In this document: piece after piece, positions 35,416 through 49,483 of the stretch
Layout: each line of letters starts with the position of its first letter
Position numbering within the stretch: the stretch's first letter is position 1
Assembly: GCA_028752905.1 (NCBI GenBank)
Contig: JAQNBH010000010.1
Span: 18,083,922-18,147,921, forward strand
Length of the DNA: 64,000 nt
Source of the DNA: Cladorhizidae sp. MBARI D1340-BT2
Lineage: Eukaryota; Porifera; Demospongiae; Poecilosclerida; Cladorhizidae
Direction: 5' to 3'
Made by a program: the position numbers and the translations under genes
Notes under the pieces: generated by a model
Told to the model about the DNA's origin: nothing
Databases searched by the model: none
What the model saw: the letters and a program-made list of their open reading frames with translations, nothing else

Positions 35416-35535
35416 GCCTACGACCATACCACGTTGAGAACACCGGTTCTCGTCCGATCACCGAAGTTAAGCAGCGTTGGGCCTGCCCAGTACTTGGATG
35501 GGTGACCGCCTGGGAACAGCAGGTGTTGTAGGCTT
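35416..35535 (+). rRNA. 5S rRNA
   Basis: Common gene body with the same GTGGTATCTG flank as the gene at 32664, its dimer partner. Between S spacers (1377 bp downstream). Confidence 0.97.
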
Positions 35536-36792
35536 TTTGCTGGCCTCTCTCTTTTTTCCCTTCTTCTTTTTCACCTCTTACTTTGTGCAATAGTAATTCT
35601 ACTCAGCAAGCGTAGAACCATGAATTCAGTCAGACATTTGGCATTTGCACTTGGCTGAACAGTTTGATCAGGGAAAAACAACAGCATGTGCCAAGATTTT
35701 GTTTGCCATTGAACTTGGAGGAAAAAATTGGATATATCGTATTTAAAAAATCGACCCATGCTGCTTCGACTACCTTCTGCCACCACTTGGTGATAATATA
35801 TAGAACTTGGAGGAAAACATGAAGGGAAAAATGAGCACCACTGTGGATTGGAACAAGCCTATCGATGTTTAGTTCTTTTACGCGTGGAGGGAATAAAGTT
35901 GGGCTGAAATGAAATAGTGCAGCTTGTACTTTCGAACATGCCTTCTCTTGTCTGTTCTTAATTGAACGAGTTTTTATTCGTGGTAAAAGATTGGTTAACA
36001 AATGCCTCCACTGGAGTTGATTTCAACCTTGTGTCATACTCCACTTCTAGTCCACTTTGAAGGACAGGATATCTGAAAGTGAGGTCAGCTTTGATAGCTA
36101 TAAAAAAAAAATGATTTAAAATTGTTAGAAATGGAAAAGAAAAAGGAAGAGTTGGAGCTTCACAGAGTCTTTTAAGATCTGTGACAAAGCCAAACTTATG
36201 ATGTTATGTATATCACAAGTTCAAATATTGAATGTACTCTCTGCTTCGACTAATACCAAGCTGATGTGTCATCTGATGGAGTGCTATATAGTTAAAATTG
36301 GGTACAGCATCATCATGTTTGCAGGGGATGCCTGAAGATTGTGTCTCTAAAAACAACGAGGGCTGGTTTTGATCAGTGATAGTATCCTTAGTGTGAATGG
36401 TTACTATAGGGTTGATATTTCGTGGACTTTTTGCTCATTTTTGTTTCCAATGCAAATAGAAATATGTCTGGTCTAGAAGGGGTAAGGATCGTCACGTTTT
36501 GACCGTCACTGCGAAGTGAACTTCCAGGTACAAGTTAGTAGTCCTAACGAAAGCTGATCTACGGTCCAGGAGAAATTGGCTGACTCTCAATTGATACTAG
36601 GACCTTGCGAATGACATAAGAACTTGGGGAAAAGAAGATGAAAAAAATAGAGTGCACAAAACATTAGTAACCGCTGTTGAATTGGAACAAGCCGGAAATC
36701 TGTCTCTTCTAGAAGAGTTTTAACGCAGCGGTGAGAAAACATAGCTTGAAGAGAAAATGCATTTTATAAGTGATGAAATGTGGTGTCTGGAT

Positions 36793-36912
36793 GCCTACGA
36801 CCATACCACGTTGAGAACACCGGTTCTCGTCCGATCACCGAAGTTAAGCAGCGTTGGGCCTGCCCAGTACTTGGATGGGTGACCGCCTGGGAACAGCAGG
36901 TGTTGTAGGCTT
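36793..36912 (+). rRNA. 5S rRNA
   Basis: Common form. S spacer upstream, C spacer (1440 bp) downstream. Confidence 0.97.
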
Positions 36913-38068
36913 TTTGCTGGCCTCTCTCTTTTTTTTCTTCTTCTTTTTAACCTCTTACTATGTGCAATAGTAATTCTACTCGGCAAGCGTAGAACCATTA
37001 ATTCAGTCAGACATTTGGCATTTGCACTTGGCTGAACAGTTTGATCAGGGAAAAACAACAGCATGTGCCAAGATTTTGTTTGCCATTGAACTTGGAGGAA
37101 AAAATTGGATATATCGTATTTAAAAAATCGACCCATGCTGCTTCGACTACCCTCTGCCACCACTTGGTGATAATATATAGAACTTGGAGGAAAACATGAA
37201 GGGAAAAATGAGCACCACTGTGGATTGGAACAAGCCTATCGATGTTTAGTTCTTTTACGCGTGGAGGGAATAAAGTTGGGCTGAAATGAAATAGTGCAGC
37301 TTGTACTTTCGAACATGCCTTCTCTTGTGTGTTCTTAATTGAACGAGTTTTTATTCGTGGTAAAAGATTGGTTAACAAATGCCTCCACTGGAGTTGATTT
37401 CAGCCTTGTGTCATACTCCACTTCTAGTCCACTTTGAAGGACAGGATATCTGAAAGTGAGGTCAGCTTTGATAGCTATAAAAAAAAATGATTTAAAATTG
37501 TTAGAAATGGAAAAGAAAAAGGAAGAGTTGGAGCTTCACAGTCTTTTAAGATCTGTGACAAAGCCAAACTTATGATGTTATGTATATCACAAGTTCAAGT
37601 ATTGAATGTACTCTCTGCTTCGACTAATACCAAGCTGATGTGTCATCTGATGGAGTTCTATATAGTGAAAATTGGGTACAGCATCATCATGTTTGCAGGG
37701 GATGCCTGAAGATTGTGTCTCTAAAAACAACGAGGGCTGGTTTTGATCAGTGATAGTATCCTTAGTGTGAATGGTTACTATAGGGTTGATATTTCGTGGA
37801 CTTTTTGCTCATTTTTGTTTCCAATCTGGTCTAGAAGGGGTAAGGATCGTCACGTTTTGACCGTCACTGCGAAGTGAACTTCCAGGTAGAAGTTAGCAGT
37901 CCTAACGAAAGCTGATCTACGGTCCAGGAGAAATTGGCTGACCCTCAATTGATACTAGGACCTTGCGAATGACATAAGAACTTGGGGGAAAGAAGATGGA
38001 AAAAAAGAGTGCACAAAACATTAGTAACCGCTGTTGAATTGGAACAAGCCGGAAATCTGTCTCTTCTA

Positions 38069-38151
38069 TATTATGAAACAGATGTTAAGACTTGTCACAT
38101 TATGAAACAGATGTTAAGAATAGTGTCATATTATGAAACAGATGTCATATT
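38069..38151 (+). repeat. C-class 83-bp spacer insert
   Basis: Three TATGAAACAGATGT motifs, 82 bp before the gene at 38233. Confidence 0.9.
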
Positions 38152-38232
38152 GAAGAGTTTTAACGCAGCGGTAAGAAAACATAGCTTGAAGAGAAAATGC
38201 ATTTTATAAGTGATGAAATGTGCTGTCTGGAT

Positions 38233-38352
38233 GCCTACGACCATACCACGTTGAGAACACCGGTTCTCGTCCGATCACCGAAGTTAAGCAGCGTTGGGCC
38301 TGCCCAGTACTTGGATGGGTGACCGCCTGGGAACAGCAGGTGTTGTAGGCTT
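38233..38352 (+). rRNA. 5S rRNA
   Basis: Common form. C spacer upstream, S spacer (1375 bp) downstream. Confidence 0.97.
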
Positions 38353-39607
38353 TTTGCTGGCCTCTCTCTTTTTTTTCTTCTTCTTTTTCACCTCTTACTT
38401 TGTGCAATAGTAATTCTACTCGGCAAGCGTAGAACCATGAATTCAGTCAGACATTTGGCATTTGCACTTGGCTGAACAATTTGATCAGGGAAAAACAACA
38501 GCATGTGCCAAGATTTTGTTTGCCATTGAACTTGGAGGAAAAAATTGGATATATCGTATTTAAAAAATCGCCCCATGCTGCTTCGACTACCCTCTGCCAC
38601 CACTTGGTGATAATATATAGAACTTGGAGGAAAACATGAAGGGAAAAATGAGCACCACTGTGGATTGGAACAAGCCTATCGATGTTTAGTTCTTTTACGC
38701 ATGGAGGGAATAAAGTTGGGCTGAAATGAAATAGTGCAGCTTGTACTTTCGAACATGCCTTCTCTTGTGTGTTCTTAATTGAACGAGTTTTTATTCGTGG
38801 TAAAAGATTGGTTAACAAATGCCTCCACTGGAGTTGATTTCAGCCTTGTGTCATACTCTACTTCTAGTCCACTTTGAAGGACAGGATATCTGAAAGTGAG
38901 GTCAGCTTTGATAGCTATAAAAAAAAAATGATTTAAAATTGTTAGAAATGGAAAAGAAAAAGGAAGAGTTGGAGCTTCACAGTCTTTTAAGATCTGTGAC
39001 AAAGCCAAACTTATGATGTTATGTATATCACAAGTTCAAGTATTGAATGTACTCTCTGCTTCGACTAATACCAAGCTGATGTGTCATCTGATGGAGTTCT
39101 ATATAGTGAAAATTGGGTACGGCATCATCATGTTTGCAGGGGATGCCTGAAGATTGTGTCTCTAAAAACAACGAGGGCTGGTTTTGATCAGTGATAGTAT
39201 CCTTAGTGTGAATGGTTACTATAGGGTTGATATTTCGTGGACTTTTTGCTCATTTTTGTTTCCAATGCAAATAGAAATATGTCTGGTCTAGAAGGGGTAA
39301 GGATCGTCACGTTTTGACCGTCACTGCGAAGTGAACTTCCAGGTACAAGTTAGTAGTCCTAACGAAAGCTGATCTACGGTCCAGGAGAAATTGGCTGACT
39401 CTCAATTGATACTAGGACCTTGCGAATGACATAAGAACTTGGGGAAAAGAAGATGAAAAAAATAGAGTGCACAAAACATTAGTAGCCGCTGTTGAATTGG
39501 AACAAGCCGGACATCTGTCTCTTCTAGAAGAGTTTTAACGCAGCGGTGAGAAAACATAGCTTGAAGAGAAAATGCATTTTATAAGTGATGAAATGTGGTG
39601 TCTGGAT

Positions 39608-39727
39608 GCCTACGACCATACCACGTTGAGAACACCGGTTCTCGTCCGATCACCGAAGTTAAGCAGCGTTGGGCCTGCCCAGTACTTGGATGGGTGACCG
39701 CCTGGGAACAGCAGGTGTTGTAGGCTT
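39608..39727 (+). rRNA. 5S rRNA
   Basis: Common form. First of a run of genes separated only by S spacers, through 46482. The spacer before it has single-base changes near 39121 and 39511. Confidence 0.97.
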
Positions 39728-40982
39728 TTTGCTGGCCTCTCTCTTTTTTTTCTTCTTCTTTTTCACCTCTTACTTTGTGCAATAGTAATTCTACTCGGCA
39801 AGCGTAGAACCATGAATTCAGTCAGACATTTGGCATTTGCACTTGGCTGAACAATTTGATCAGGGAAAAACAACAGCATGTGCCAAGATTTTGTTTGCCA
39901 TTGAACTTGGAGGAAAAAATTGGATATATCGTATTAAAAAAATCGGCCCATGCTGCTTCGACTACCCTCTGCCACCACTTGGTGATAATATATAGAACTT
40001 GGAGGAAAACATGAAGGGAAAAATGAGCACCACTGTGGATTGGAACAAGCCTATCGATGTTTAGTTCTTTTACGCGTGGAGGGAATAAAGTTGGGCTGAA
40101 ATGAAATAGTGCAGCTTGTACTTTCGAACATGCCTTCTCTGGTGTGTCCTTAATTGAACGAGTTTTTATTCGTGGTAAAAGATTTGTTAACAAATGCCTC
40201 CACTGGAGTTGATTTCAGCCTTGTGTCATACTCCACTTCTAGTCCACTTTGAAGGACAGGATATCTGAAAGTGAGGTCAGATTTGATAGCTATAAAAAAA
40301 CAATGATTTAAAATTGTTAGAAATGGAAAAGAAAAAGGAAGAGTTGGAGCTTCACAGTCATTTAAGATCTGTGACAAAGCCAAACTTATGATGTTATGTA
40401 TATCACAAGTTCAAGTATTGAATGTACTCTCTGCTTCGACTAATACCAAGCTGATGTGTCATCTGATGGAGTTCTATATAGTGAAAATTGGGTACAGCAT
40501 CATCATGTTTGCAGGGGGTGCCTGAAGATTGTGTCTCTAAAAACAACGAGGGCTGGTTTTGATCAGTGATAGTATCCTTAGTGTGAATGGTTACTATAGG
40601 GTTTATATTTCGTGGACTTTTTGCTCATTTTTGTTTCCAATGCAAATAGAAATATGTCTGGTCTAGAAGGGGTAAGGATCGTCACGTTTTGACCGTCACT
40701 GCGAAGTGAACTTCCAGGTACAAGTTAGTAGTCCTAACGAAAGCTGATCTACGGTCCAGGAGAAATTGGCTGACTCTCAATTGATACTAGGACCTTGCGA
40801 ATGACATAAGAACTTGGGGAAAAGAAGATGAAAAAAATAGAGTGCACAAAACATTAGTAACCGCTGTTGAATTGGAACAAGCCGGAAATCTGTCTCTTCT
40901 AGAAGAGTTTTAACGCAGCGGTGAGAAAACATAGCTTGAAGAGAAAATGCATTTTATAAGTGATGAAATGTGGTGTCTGGAT

Positions 40983-41102
40983 GCCTACGACCATACCACG
41001 TTGAGAACACCGGTTCTCGTCCGATCACCGAAGTTAAGCAGCGTTGGGCCTGCCCAGTACTTGGATGGGTGACCGCCTGGGAACAGCAGGTGTTGTAGGC
41101 TT
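40983..41102 (+). rRNA. 5S rRNA
   Basis: Common form, with S spacers on both sides. The downstream spacer carries two informative variants: GCCTCAACTGG (41571-41581) and GATCTTCGG (42120-42128). Confidence 0.97.
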
Positions 41103-42356
41103 TTTGCTGGCCTCTCTCTTTTTTCCCTTCTTCTTTTTCACCTCTTACTTTGTGCAATAGTAATTCTACTCAGCAAGCGTAGAACCATGAATTCAGTCAG
41201 ACATTTGGCATTTGCACTTGGCTGAACAGTTTGATCAGGGAAAAACAACAGCATGTGCCAAGATTTTGTTTGCCATTGAACTTGGAGGAAAAAATTGGAT
41301 ATATCGTATTTAAAAAATCGACCCATGCTGCTTCGACTACCTTCTGCCACCACTTGGTGATAATATATAGAACTTGGAGGAAAACATGAAGGGAAAAATG
41401 AGCACCACTGTGGATTGGAACAAGCCTATCGATGTTTAGTTCTTTTACGCGTGGAGGGAATAAAGTTGGGCTGAAATGAAATAGTGCAGCTTGTACTTTC
41501 GAACATGCCTTCTCTTGTGTGTTCTTAATTGAACGAGTTTTTATTCGTGGTAAAAGATTGGTTAACAAATGCCTCAACTGGAGTTGATTTCAGCCTTGTG
41601 TCATACTCCACTTCTAGTCCACTTTGAAGGACAGGATATCTGAAAGTGAGGTCAGCTTTGATAGCTATAAAAAAAAATGATTTAAAATTGTTAGAAATGG
41701 AAAAGAAAAAGGAAGAGTTGGAGCTTCACAGTCTTTTAAGATCTGTGACAAAGCCAAACTTATGATGTTATGTATATCACAAGTTCAAGTATTGAATGTA
41801 CTCTCTGCTTCGACTAATACCAAGCTGATGTGTCATCTGATGGAGTTCTATATAGTGAAAATTGGGTACAGCATCATCATGTTTGCAGGGGATGCCTGAA
41901 GATTGTGTCTCTAAAAACAACGAGGGCTGGTTTTGATCAGTGATAGTATCCTTAGTGTGAATGGTTACTATAGGGTTGATATTTCGTGGACTTTTTGCTC
42001 ATTTTTGTTTCCAATGCAAATAGAAATATGTCTGGTCTAGAAGGGGTAAGGATCGTCACGTTTTGACCGTCACTGCGAAGTGAACTTCCAGGTACAAGTT
42101 AGTAGTCCTAACGAAAGCTGATCTTCGGTCCAGGAGAAATTGGCTGACTCTCAATTGATACTAGGACCTTGCGAATGACATAAGAACTTGGGGAAAAGAA
42201 GATGAAAAAAATAGAGTGCACAAAACATTAGTAGCCGCTGTTGAATTGGAACAAGCCGGAAATCTGTCTCTTCTAGAAGAGTTTTAACGCAGCGGTGAGA
42301 AAACATAGCTTGAAGAGAAAATGCATTTTATAAGTGATGAAATGTGGTGTCTGGAT

Positions 42357-42476
42357 GCCTACGACCATACCACGTTGAGAACACCGGTTCTCGTCCGATC
42401 ACCGAAGTTAAGCAGCGTTGGGCCTGCCCAGTACTTGGATGGGTGACCGCCTGGGAACAGCAGGTGTTGTAGGCTT
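42357..42476 (+). rRNA. 5S rRNA
   Basis: Common form. Between S spacers (1375 bp downstream). Confidence 0.97.
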
Positions 42477-43731
42477 TTTGCTGGCCTCTCTCTTTTTTTC
42501 CTTCTTCTTTTTCACCTCTTACTTTGTGCAATAGTAATTCTACTCGGCAAGCGTAGAACCATGAATTCAGTCAGACATTTGGCATTTGCACTTGGCTGAA
42601 CAATTTGATCAGGGAAAAACAACAGCATGTGCCAAGATTTTGTTTGCCATTGAACTTGGAGGAAAAAATTGGATATATCGTATTAAAAAAATCGGCCCAT
42701 GCTGCTTCGACTACCCTCTGCCACCACTTGGTGATAATATATAGAACTTGGAGGAAAACATGAAGGGAAAAATGAGCACCACTGTGGATTGGAACAAGCC
42801 TATCGATGTTTAGTTCTTTTACGCGTGGAGGGAATAAAGTTGGGCTGAAATGAAATAGTGCAGCTTGTACTTTCGAACATGCCTTCTCTGGTGTGTCCTT
42901 AATTGAACGAGTTTTTATTCGTGGTAAAAGATTTGTTAACAAATGCCTCCACTGGAGTTGATTTCAGCCTTGTGTCATACTCCACTTCTAGTCCACTTTG
43001 AAGGACAGGATATCTGAAAGTGAGGTCAGCTTTGATAGCTATAAAAAAAAAATGATTTAAAATTGTTAGAAATGGAAAAGAAAAAGGAAGAGTTGGAGCT
43101 TCACAGTCATTTAAGATCTGTGACAAAGCCAAACTTATGATGTTATGTATATCACAAGTTCAAGTATTGAATGTACTCTCTGCTTCGACTAATACCAAGC
43201 TGATGTGTCATCTGATGGAGTTCTATATAGTGAAAATTGGGTACAGCATCATCATGTTTGCAGGGGGTGCCTGAAGATTGTGTCTCTAAAAACAACGAGG
43301 GCTGGTTTTGATCAGTGATAGTATCCTTAGTGTGAATGGTTACTATAGGGTTTATATTTCGTGGACTTTTTGCTCATTTTTGTTTCCAATGCAAATAGAA
43401 ATATGTCTGGTCTAGAAGGGGTAAGGATCGTCACGTTTTGACCGTCACTGCGAAGTGAACTTCCAGGTACAAGTTAGTAGTCCTAACGAAAGCTGATCTA
43501 CGGTCCAGGAGAAATTGGCTGACTCTCAATTGATACTAGGACCTTGCGAATGACATAAGAACTTGGGGAAAAGAAGATGAAAAAAATAGAGTGCACAAAA
43601 CATTAGTAGCCGCTGTTGAATTGGAACAAGCCGGAAATCTGTCTCTTCTAGAAGAGTTTTAACGCAGCGGTGAGAAAACATAGCTTGAAGAGAAAATGCA
43701 TTTTATAAGTGATGAAATGTGGTGTCTGGAT

Positions 43732-43851
43732 GCCTACGACCATACCACGTTGAGAACACCGGTTCTCGTCCGATCACCGGAGTTAAGCAGCGTTGGGCCT
43801 GCCCAGTACTTGGATGGGTGACCGCCTGGGAACAGCAGGTGTTGTAGGCTT
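43732..43851 (+). rRNA. 5S rRNA (A49G variant)
   Basis: Carries the same helix III bulge change as 31289 although the two genes are 12.4 kb apart with common-form genes between, so the variant has moved by exchange or conversion. The downstream spacer has AAAGCCGATC near 44868. Confidence 0.9.
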
Positions 43852-45106
43852 TTTGCTGGCCTCTCTCTTTTTTTCCTTCTTCTTTTTCACCTCTTACTTT
43901 GTGCAATAGTAATTCTACTCGGCAAGCGTAGAACCATGAATTCAGTCAGACATTTGGCATTTGCACTTGGCTGAACAATTTGATCAGGGAAAAACAACAG
44001 CATGTGCCAAGATTTTGTTTGCCATTGAACTTGGAGGAAAAAATTGGATATATCGTATTAAAAAAATCGGCCCATGCTGCTTCGACTACCCTCTGCCACC
44101 ACTTGGTGATAATATATAGAACTTGGAGGAAAACATGAAGGGAAAAATGAGCACCACTGTGGATTGGAACAAGCCTATCGATGTTTAGTTCTTTTACGCG
44201 TGGAGGGAATAAAGTTGGGCTGAAATGAAATAGTGCAGCTTGTACTTTCGAACATGCCTTCTCTGGTGTGTCCTTAATTGAACGAGTTTTTATTCGTGGT
44301 AAAAGATTTGTTAACAAATGCCTCCACTGGAGTTGATTTCAGCCTTGTGTCATACTCCACTTCTAGTCCACTTTGAAGGACAGGATATCTGAAAGTGAGG
44401 TCAGCTTTGATAGCTATAAAAAAAAAATGATTTAAAATTGTTAGAAATGGAAAAGAAAAAGGAAGAGTTGGAGCTTCACAGTCATTTAAGATCTGTGACA
44501 AAGCCAAACTTATGATGTTATGTATATCACAAGTTCAAGTATTGAATGTACTCTCTGCTTCGACTAATACCAAGCTGATGTGTCATCTGATGGAGTTCTA
44601 TATAGTGAAAATTGGGTACAGCATCATCATGTTTGCAGGGGGTGCCTGAAGATTGTGTCTCTAAAAACAACGAGGGCTGGTTTTGATCAGTGATAGTATC
44701 CTTAGTGTGAATGGTTACTATAGGGTTGATATTTCGTGGACTTTTTGCTCATTTTTGTTTCCAATGCAAATAGAAATATGTCTGGTCTAGAAGGGGTAAG
44801 GATCGTCACGTTTTGACCGTCACTGCGAAGTGAACTTCCAGGTACAAGTTAGTAGTCCTAACGAAAGCCGATCTACGGTCCAGGAGAAATTGGCTGACTC
44901 TCAATTGATACTAGGACCTTGCGAATGACATAAGAACTTGGGGAAAAGAAGATGAAAAAAATAGAGTGCACAAAACATTAGTAGCCGCTGTTGAATTGGA
45001 ACAAGCCGGAAATCTGTCTCTTCTAGAAGAGTTTTAACGCAGCGGTGAGAAAACATAGCTTGAAGAGAAAATGCATTTTATAAGTGATGAAATGTGGTGT
45101 CTGGAT

Positions 45107-45226
45107 GCCTACGACCATACCACGTTGAGAACACCGGTTCTCGTCCGATCACCGAAGTTAAGCAGCGTTGGGCCTGCCCAGTACTTGGATGGGTGACCGC
45201 CTGGGAACAGCAGGTGTTGTAGGCTT
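45107..45226 (+). rRNA. 5S rRNA
   Basis: Common form. Between S spacers (1375 bp downstream). Confidence 0.97.
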
Positions 45227-46481
45227 TTTGCTGGCCTCTCTCTTTTTTTTCTTCTTCTTTTTCACCTCTTACTTTGTGCAATAGTAATTCTACTCGGCAA
45301 GCGTAGAACCATGAATTCAGTCAGACATTTGGCATTTGCACTTGGCTGAACAATTTGATCAGGGAAAAACAACAGCATGTGCCAAGATTTTGTTTGCCAT
45401 TGAACTTGGAGGAAAAAATTGGATATATCGTATTAAAAAAATCGACCCATGCTGCTTCGACTACCCTCTGCCACCACTTGGTGATAATATATAGAACTTG
45501 GAGGAAAACATGAAGGGAAAAATGAGCACCACTGTGGATTGGAACAAGCCTATCGATGTTTAGTTCTTTTACGCGTGGAGGGAATAAAGTTGGGCTGAAA
45601 TGAAATAGTGCAGCTTGTACTTTCGAACATGCCTTCTCTTGTGTGTTCTTAATTGAACGAGTTTTTATTCGTGGTAAAAGATTTGTTAACAAATGCCTCC
45701 ACTGGAGTTGATTTCAGCCTTGTGTCATACTCCACTTCTAGTCCACTTTGAAGGACAGGATATCTGAAAGTGAGGTCAGATTTGATAGCTATAAAAAAAC
45801 AATGATTTAAAATTGTTAGAAATGGAAAAGAAAAAGGAAGAGTTGGAGCTTCACAGTCATTTAAGATCTGTGACAAAGCCAAACTTATGATGTTATGTAT
45901 ATCACAAGTTCAAGTATTGAATGTACTCTCTGCTTCGACTAATACCAAGCTGATGTGTCATCTGATGGAGTTCTATATAGTGAAAATTGGGTACAGCATC
46001 ATCATGTTTGCAGGGGGTGCCTGAAGATTGTGTCTCTAAAAACAACGAGGGCTGGTTTTGATCAGTGATAGTATCCTTAGTGTGAATGGTTACTATAGGG
46101 TTTATATTTCGTGGACTTTTTGCTCATTTTTGTTTCCAATGCAAATAGAAATATGTCTGGTCTAGAAGGGGTAAGGATCGTCACGTTTTGACCGTCACTG
46201 CGAAGTGAACTTCCAGGTACAAGTTAGTAGTCCTAACGAAAGCTGATCTACGGTCCAGGAGAAATTGGCTGACTCTCAATTGATACTAGGACCTTGCGAA
46301 TGACATAAGAACTTGGGGAAAAGAAGATGAAAAAAATAGAGTGCACAAAACATTAGTAACCGCTGTTGAATTGGAACAAGCCGGAAATCTGTCTCTTCTA
46401 GAAGAGTTTTAACGCAGCGGTGAGAAAACATAGCTTGAAGAGAAAATGCATTTTATAAGTGATGAAATGTGGTGTCTGGAT

Positions 46482-46601
46482 GCCTACGACCATACCACGT
46501 TGAGAACACCGGTTCTCGTCCGATCACCGAAGTTAAGCAGCGTTGGGCCTGCCCAGTACTTGGATGGGTGACCGCCTGGGAACAGCAGGTGTTGTAGGCT
46601 T
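46482..46601 (+). rRNA. 5S rRNA
   Basis: Common form. S spacer upstream, C spacer (1442 bp) downstream. That spacer has a TC insertion in GAATTCTCAGTC near 46690. Confidence 0.97.
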
Positions 46602-47759
46602 TTTGCTGGCCTCTCTCTTTTTTTCCTTCTTCTTTTTCACCTCTTACTTTGTGCAATAGTAATTCTACTCAGCAAGCGTAGAACCATGAATTCTCAGTCA
46701 GACATTTGGCATTTGCACTTGGCTGAACAGTTTGATCAGGGAAAAACAACAGCATGTGCCAAGATTTTGTTTGCCATTGAACTTGGAGGAAAAAATTGGA
46801 TATATCGTATTTAAAAAATCGACCCATGCTGCTTCGACTACCTTCTGCCACCACTTGGTGATAATATATAGAACTTGGAGGAAAACATGAAGGGAAAAAT
46901 GAGCACCACTGTGGATTGGAACAAGCCTATCGATGTTTAGTTCTTTTACGCGTGGAGGGAATAAAGTTGGGCTGAAATGAAATAGTGCAGCTTGTACTTT
47001 CGAACATGCCTTCTCTTGTGTGTTCTTAATTGAACGAGTTTTTATTCGTGGTAAAAGATTGGTTAACAAATGCCTCCACTGGAGTTGATTTCAGCCTTGT
47101 GTCATACTCCACTTCTAGTCCACTTTGAAGGACAGGATATCTGAAAGTGAGGTCAGCTTTGATAGCTATAAAAAAAAATGATTTAAAATTGTTAGAAATG
47201 GAAAAGAAAAAGGAAGAGTTGGAGCTTCACAGTCTTTTAAGATCTGTGACAAAGCCAAACTTATGATGTTATGTATATCACAAGTTCAAGTATTGAATGT
47301 ACTCTCTGCTTCGACTAATACCAAGCTGATGTGTCATCTGATGGAGTTCTATATAGTGAAAATTGGGTACAGCATCATCATGTTTGCAGGGGATGCCTGA
47401 AGATTGTGTCTCTAAAAACAACGAGGGCTGGTTTTGATCAGTGATAGTATCCTTAGTGTGAATGGTTACTATAGGGTTGATATTTCGTGGACTTTTTGCT
47501 CATTTTTGTTTCCAATCTGGTCTAGAAGGGGTAAGGATCGTCACGTTTTGACCGTCACTGCGAAGTGAACTTCCAGGTAGAAGTTAGCAGTCCTAACGAA
47601 AGCTGATCTACGGTCCAGGAGAAATTGGCTGACCCTCAATTGATACTAGGACCTTGCGAATGACATAAGAACTTGGGGGAAAGAAGATGAAAAAATAGAG
47701 TGCACAAAACATTAGTAACCGCTGTTGAATTGGAACAAGCCGGAAATCTGTCTCTTCTT

Positions 47760-47842
47760 TATTATGAAACAGATGTTAAGACTTGTCACATTATGAAACA
47801 GATGTTAAGAATAGTGTCATATTATGAAACAGATGTCATATT
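47760..47842 (+). repeat. C-class 83-bp spacer insert
   Basis: Three TATGAAACAGATGT motifs, 82 bp before the gene at 47924. The left edge reads CTCTTCTTTATTATG, a one-base change from the other copies. Confidence 0.9.
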
Positions 47843-47923
47843 GAAGAGTTTTAACGCAGCGGTAAGAAAACATAGCTTGAAGAGAAAATGCATTTTATAA
47901 GTGATGAAATGTGCTGTCTGGAT

Positions 47924-48043
47924 GCCTACGACCATACCACGTTGAGAACACCGGTTCTCGTCCGATCACCGAAGTTAAGCAGCGTTGGGCCTGCCCAGTA
48001 CTTGGATGGGTGACCGCCTGGGAACAGCAGGTGTTGTAGGCTT
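47924..48043 (+). rRNA. 5S rRNA
   Basis: Common form. It lies between two adjacent C units, the only such pair in the window (1440 bp downstream). Confidence 0.97.
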
Positions 48044-49199
48044 TTTGCTGGCCTCTCTCTTTTTTTCCTTCTTCTTTTTCACCTCTTACTTTGTGCAATA
48101 GTAATTCTACTCAGCAAGCGTAGAACCATGAATTCAGTCAGACATTTGGCATTTGCACTTGGCTGAACAGTTTGATCAGGGAAAAACAACAGCATGTGCC
48201 AAGATTTTGTTTGCCATTGAACTTGGAGGAAAAAATTGGATATATCTTATTTAAAAAATCGACCCATGCTGCTTCGACTACCCTCTGCCACCACTTGGTG
48301 ATAATATATAGAACTTGGAGGAAAACATGAAGGGAAAAATGAGCACCACTGTGGATTGGAACAAGCCTATCGATGTTTAGTTCTTTTACGCGTGGAGGGA
48401 ATAAAGTTGGGCTGAAATGAAATAGTGCAGCTTGTACTTTCGAACATGCCTTCTCTTGTGTGTTCTTAATTGAACGAGTTTTTATTCGTGGTAAAAGATT
48501 GGTTAACAAATGCCTCCACTGGAGTTGATTTCAGCCTTGTGTCATACTCCACTTCTAGTCCACTTTGAAGGACAGGATATCTGAAAGTGAGGTCAGCTTT
48601 GATAGCTATAAAAAAAAATTATTTAAAATTGTTAGAAATGGAAAAGAAAAAGGAAGAGTTGGAGCTTCACAGTCTTTTAAGATCTGTGACAAAGCCAAAC
48701 TTATGATGTTATGTATATCACAAGTTCAAGTATTGAATGTACTCTCTGCTTCGACTAATACCAAGCTGATGTGTCATCTGATGGAGTTCTATATAGTGAA
48801 AATTGGGTACAGCATCATCATGTTTGCAGGGGATGCCTGAAGATTGTGTCTCTAAAAACAACGAGGGCTGGTTTTGATCAGTGATAGTATCCTTAGTGTG
48901 AATGGTTACTATAGGGTTGATATTTCGTGGACTTTTTGCTCATTTTTGTTTCCAATCTGGTCTAGAAGGGGTAAGGATCGTCACGTTTTGACCGTCACTG
49001 CGAAGTGAACTTCCAGGTAGAAGTTAGCAGTCCTAACGAAAGCTGATCTACGGTCCAGGAGAAATTGGCTGACCCTCAATTGATACTAGGACCTTGCGAA
49101 TGACATAAGAACTTGGGGGAAAGAAGATGGGAAAAAAGAGTGCACAAAACATTAGTAACCGCTGTTGAATTGGAACAAGCCGGAAATCTGTCTCTTCTA

Positions 49200-49282
49200 T
49201 ATTATGAAACAGATGTTAAGACTTGTCACATTATGAAACAGATGTTAAGAATAGTGTCATATTATGAAACAGATGTCATATT
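49200..49282 (+). repeat. C-class 83-bp spacer insert
   Basis: Three TATGAAACAGATGT motifs, 82 bp before the gene at 49364. Confidence 0.9.
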
Positions 49283-49363
49283 GAAGAGTTTTAACGCAGC
49301 GGTAAGAAAACATAGCTTGAAGAGAAAATGCATTTTATAAGTGATGAAATGTGCTGTCTGGAT

Positions 49364-49483
49364 GCCTACGACCATACCACGTTGAGAACACCGGTTCTCG
49401 TCCGATCACCGAAGTTAAGCAGCGTTGGGCCTGCCCAGTACTTGGATGGGTGACCGCCTGGGAACAGCAGGTGTTGTAGGCTT
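49364..49483 (+). rRNA. 5S rRNA
   Basis: Common form. C spacer upstream, S spacer (1373 bp) downstream. The shorter length partly reflects one A fewer in the A run near 49691. Confidence 0.97.

Larger units (their letters stand above)
31700..37200 (+). repeat. duplicated 2752-bp dimer of S units
   Basis: Landmarks recur at an offset of 2752 bp: genes 32664/35416 and 34041/36793, the upstream change GTGGTATCTG before 32664 and 35416, and GAGTGCTATATAG near 33530 and 36280. Edges are approximate, because the flanking halves come from other unit types. Confidence 0.75.
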
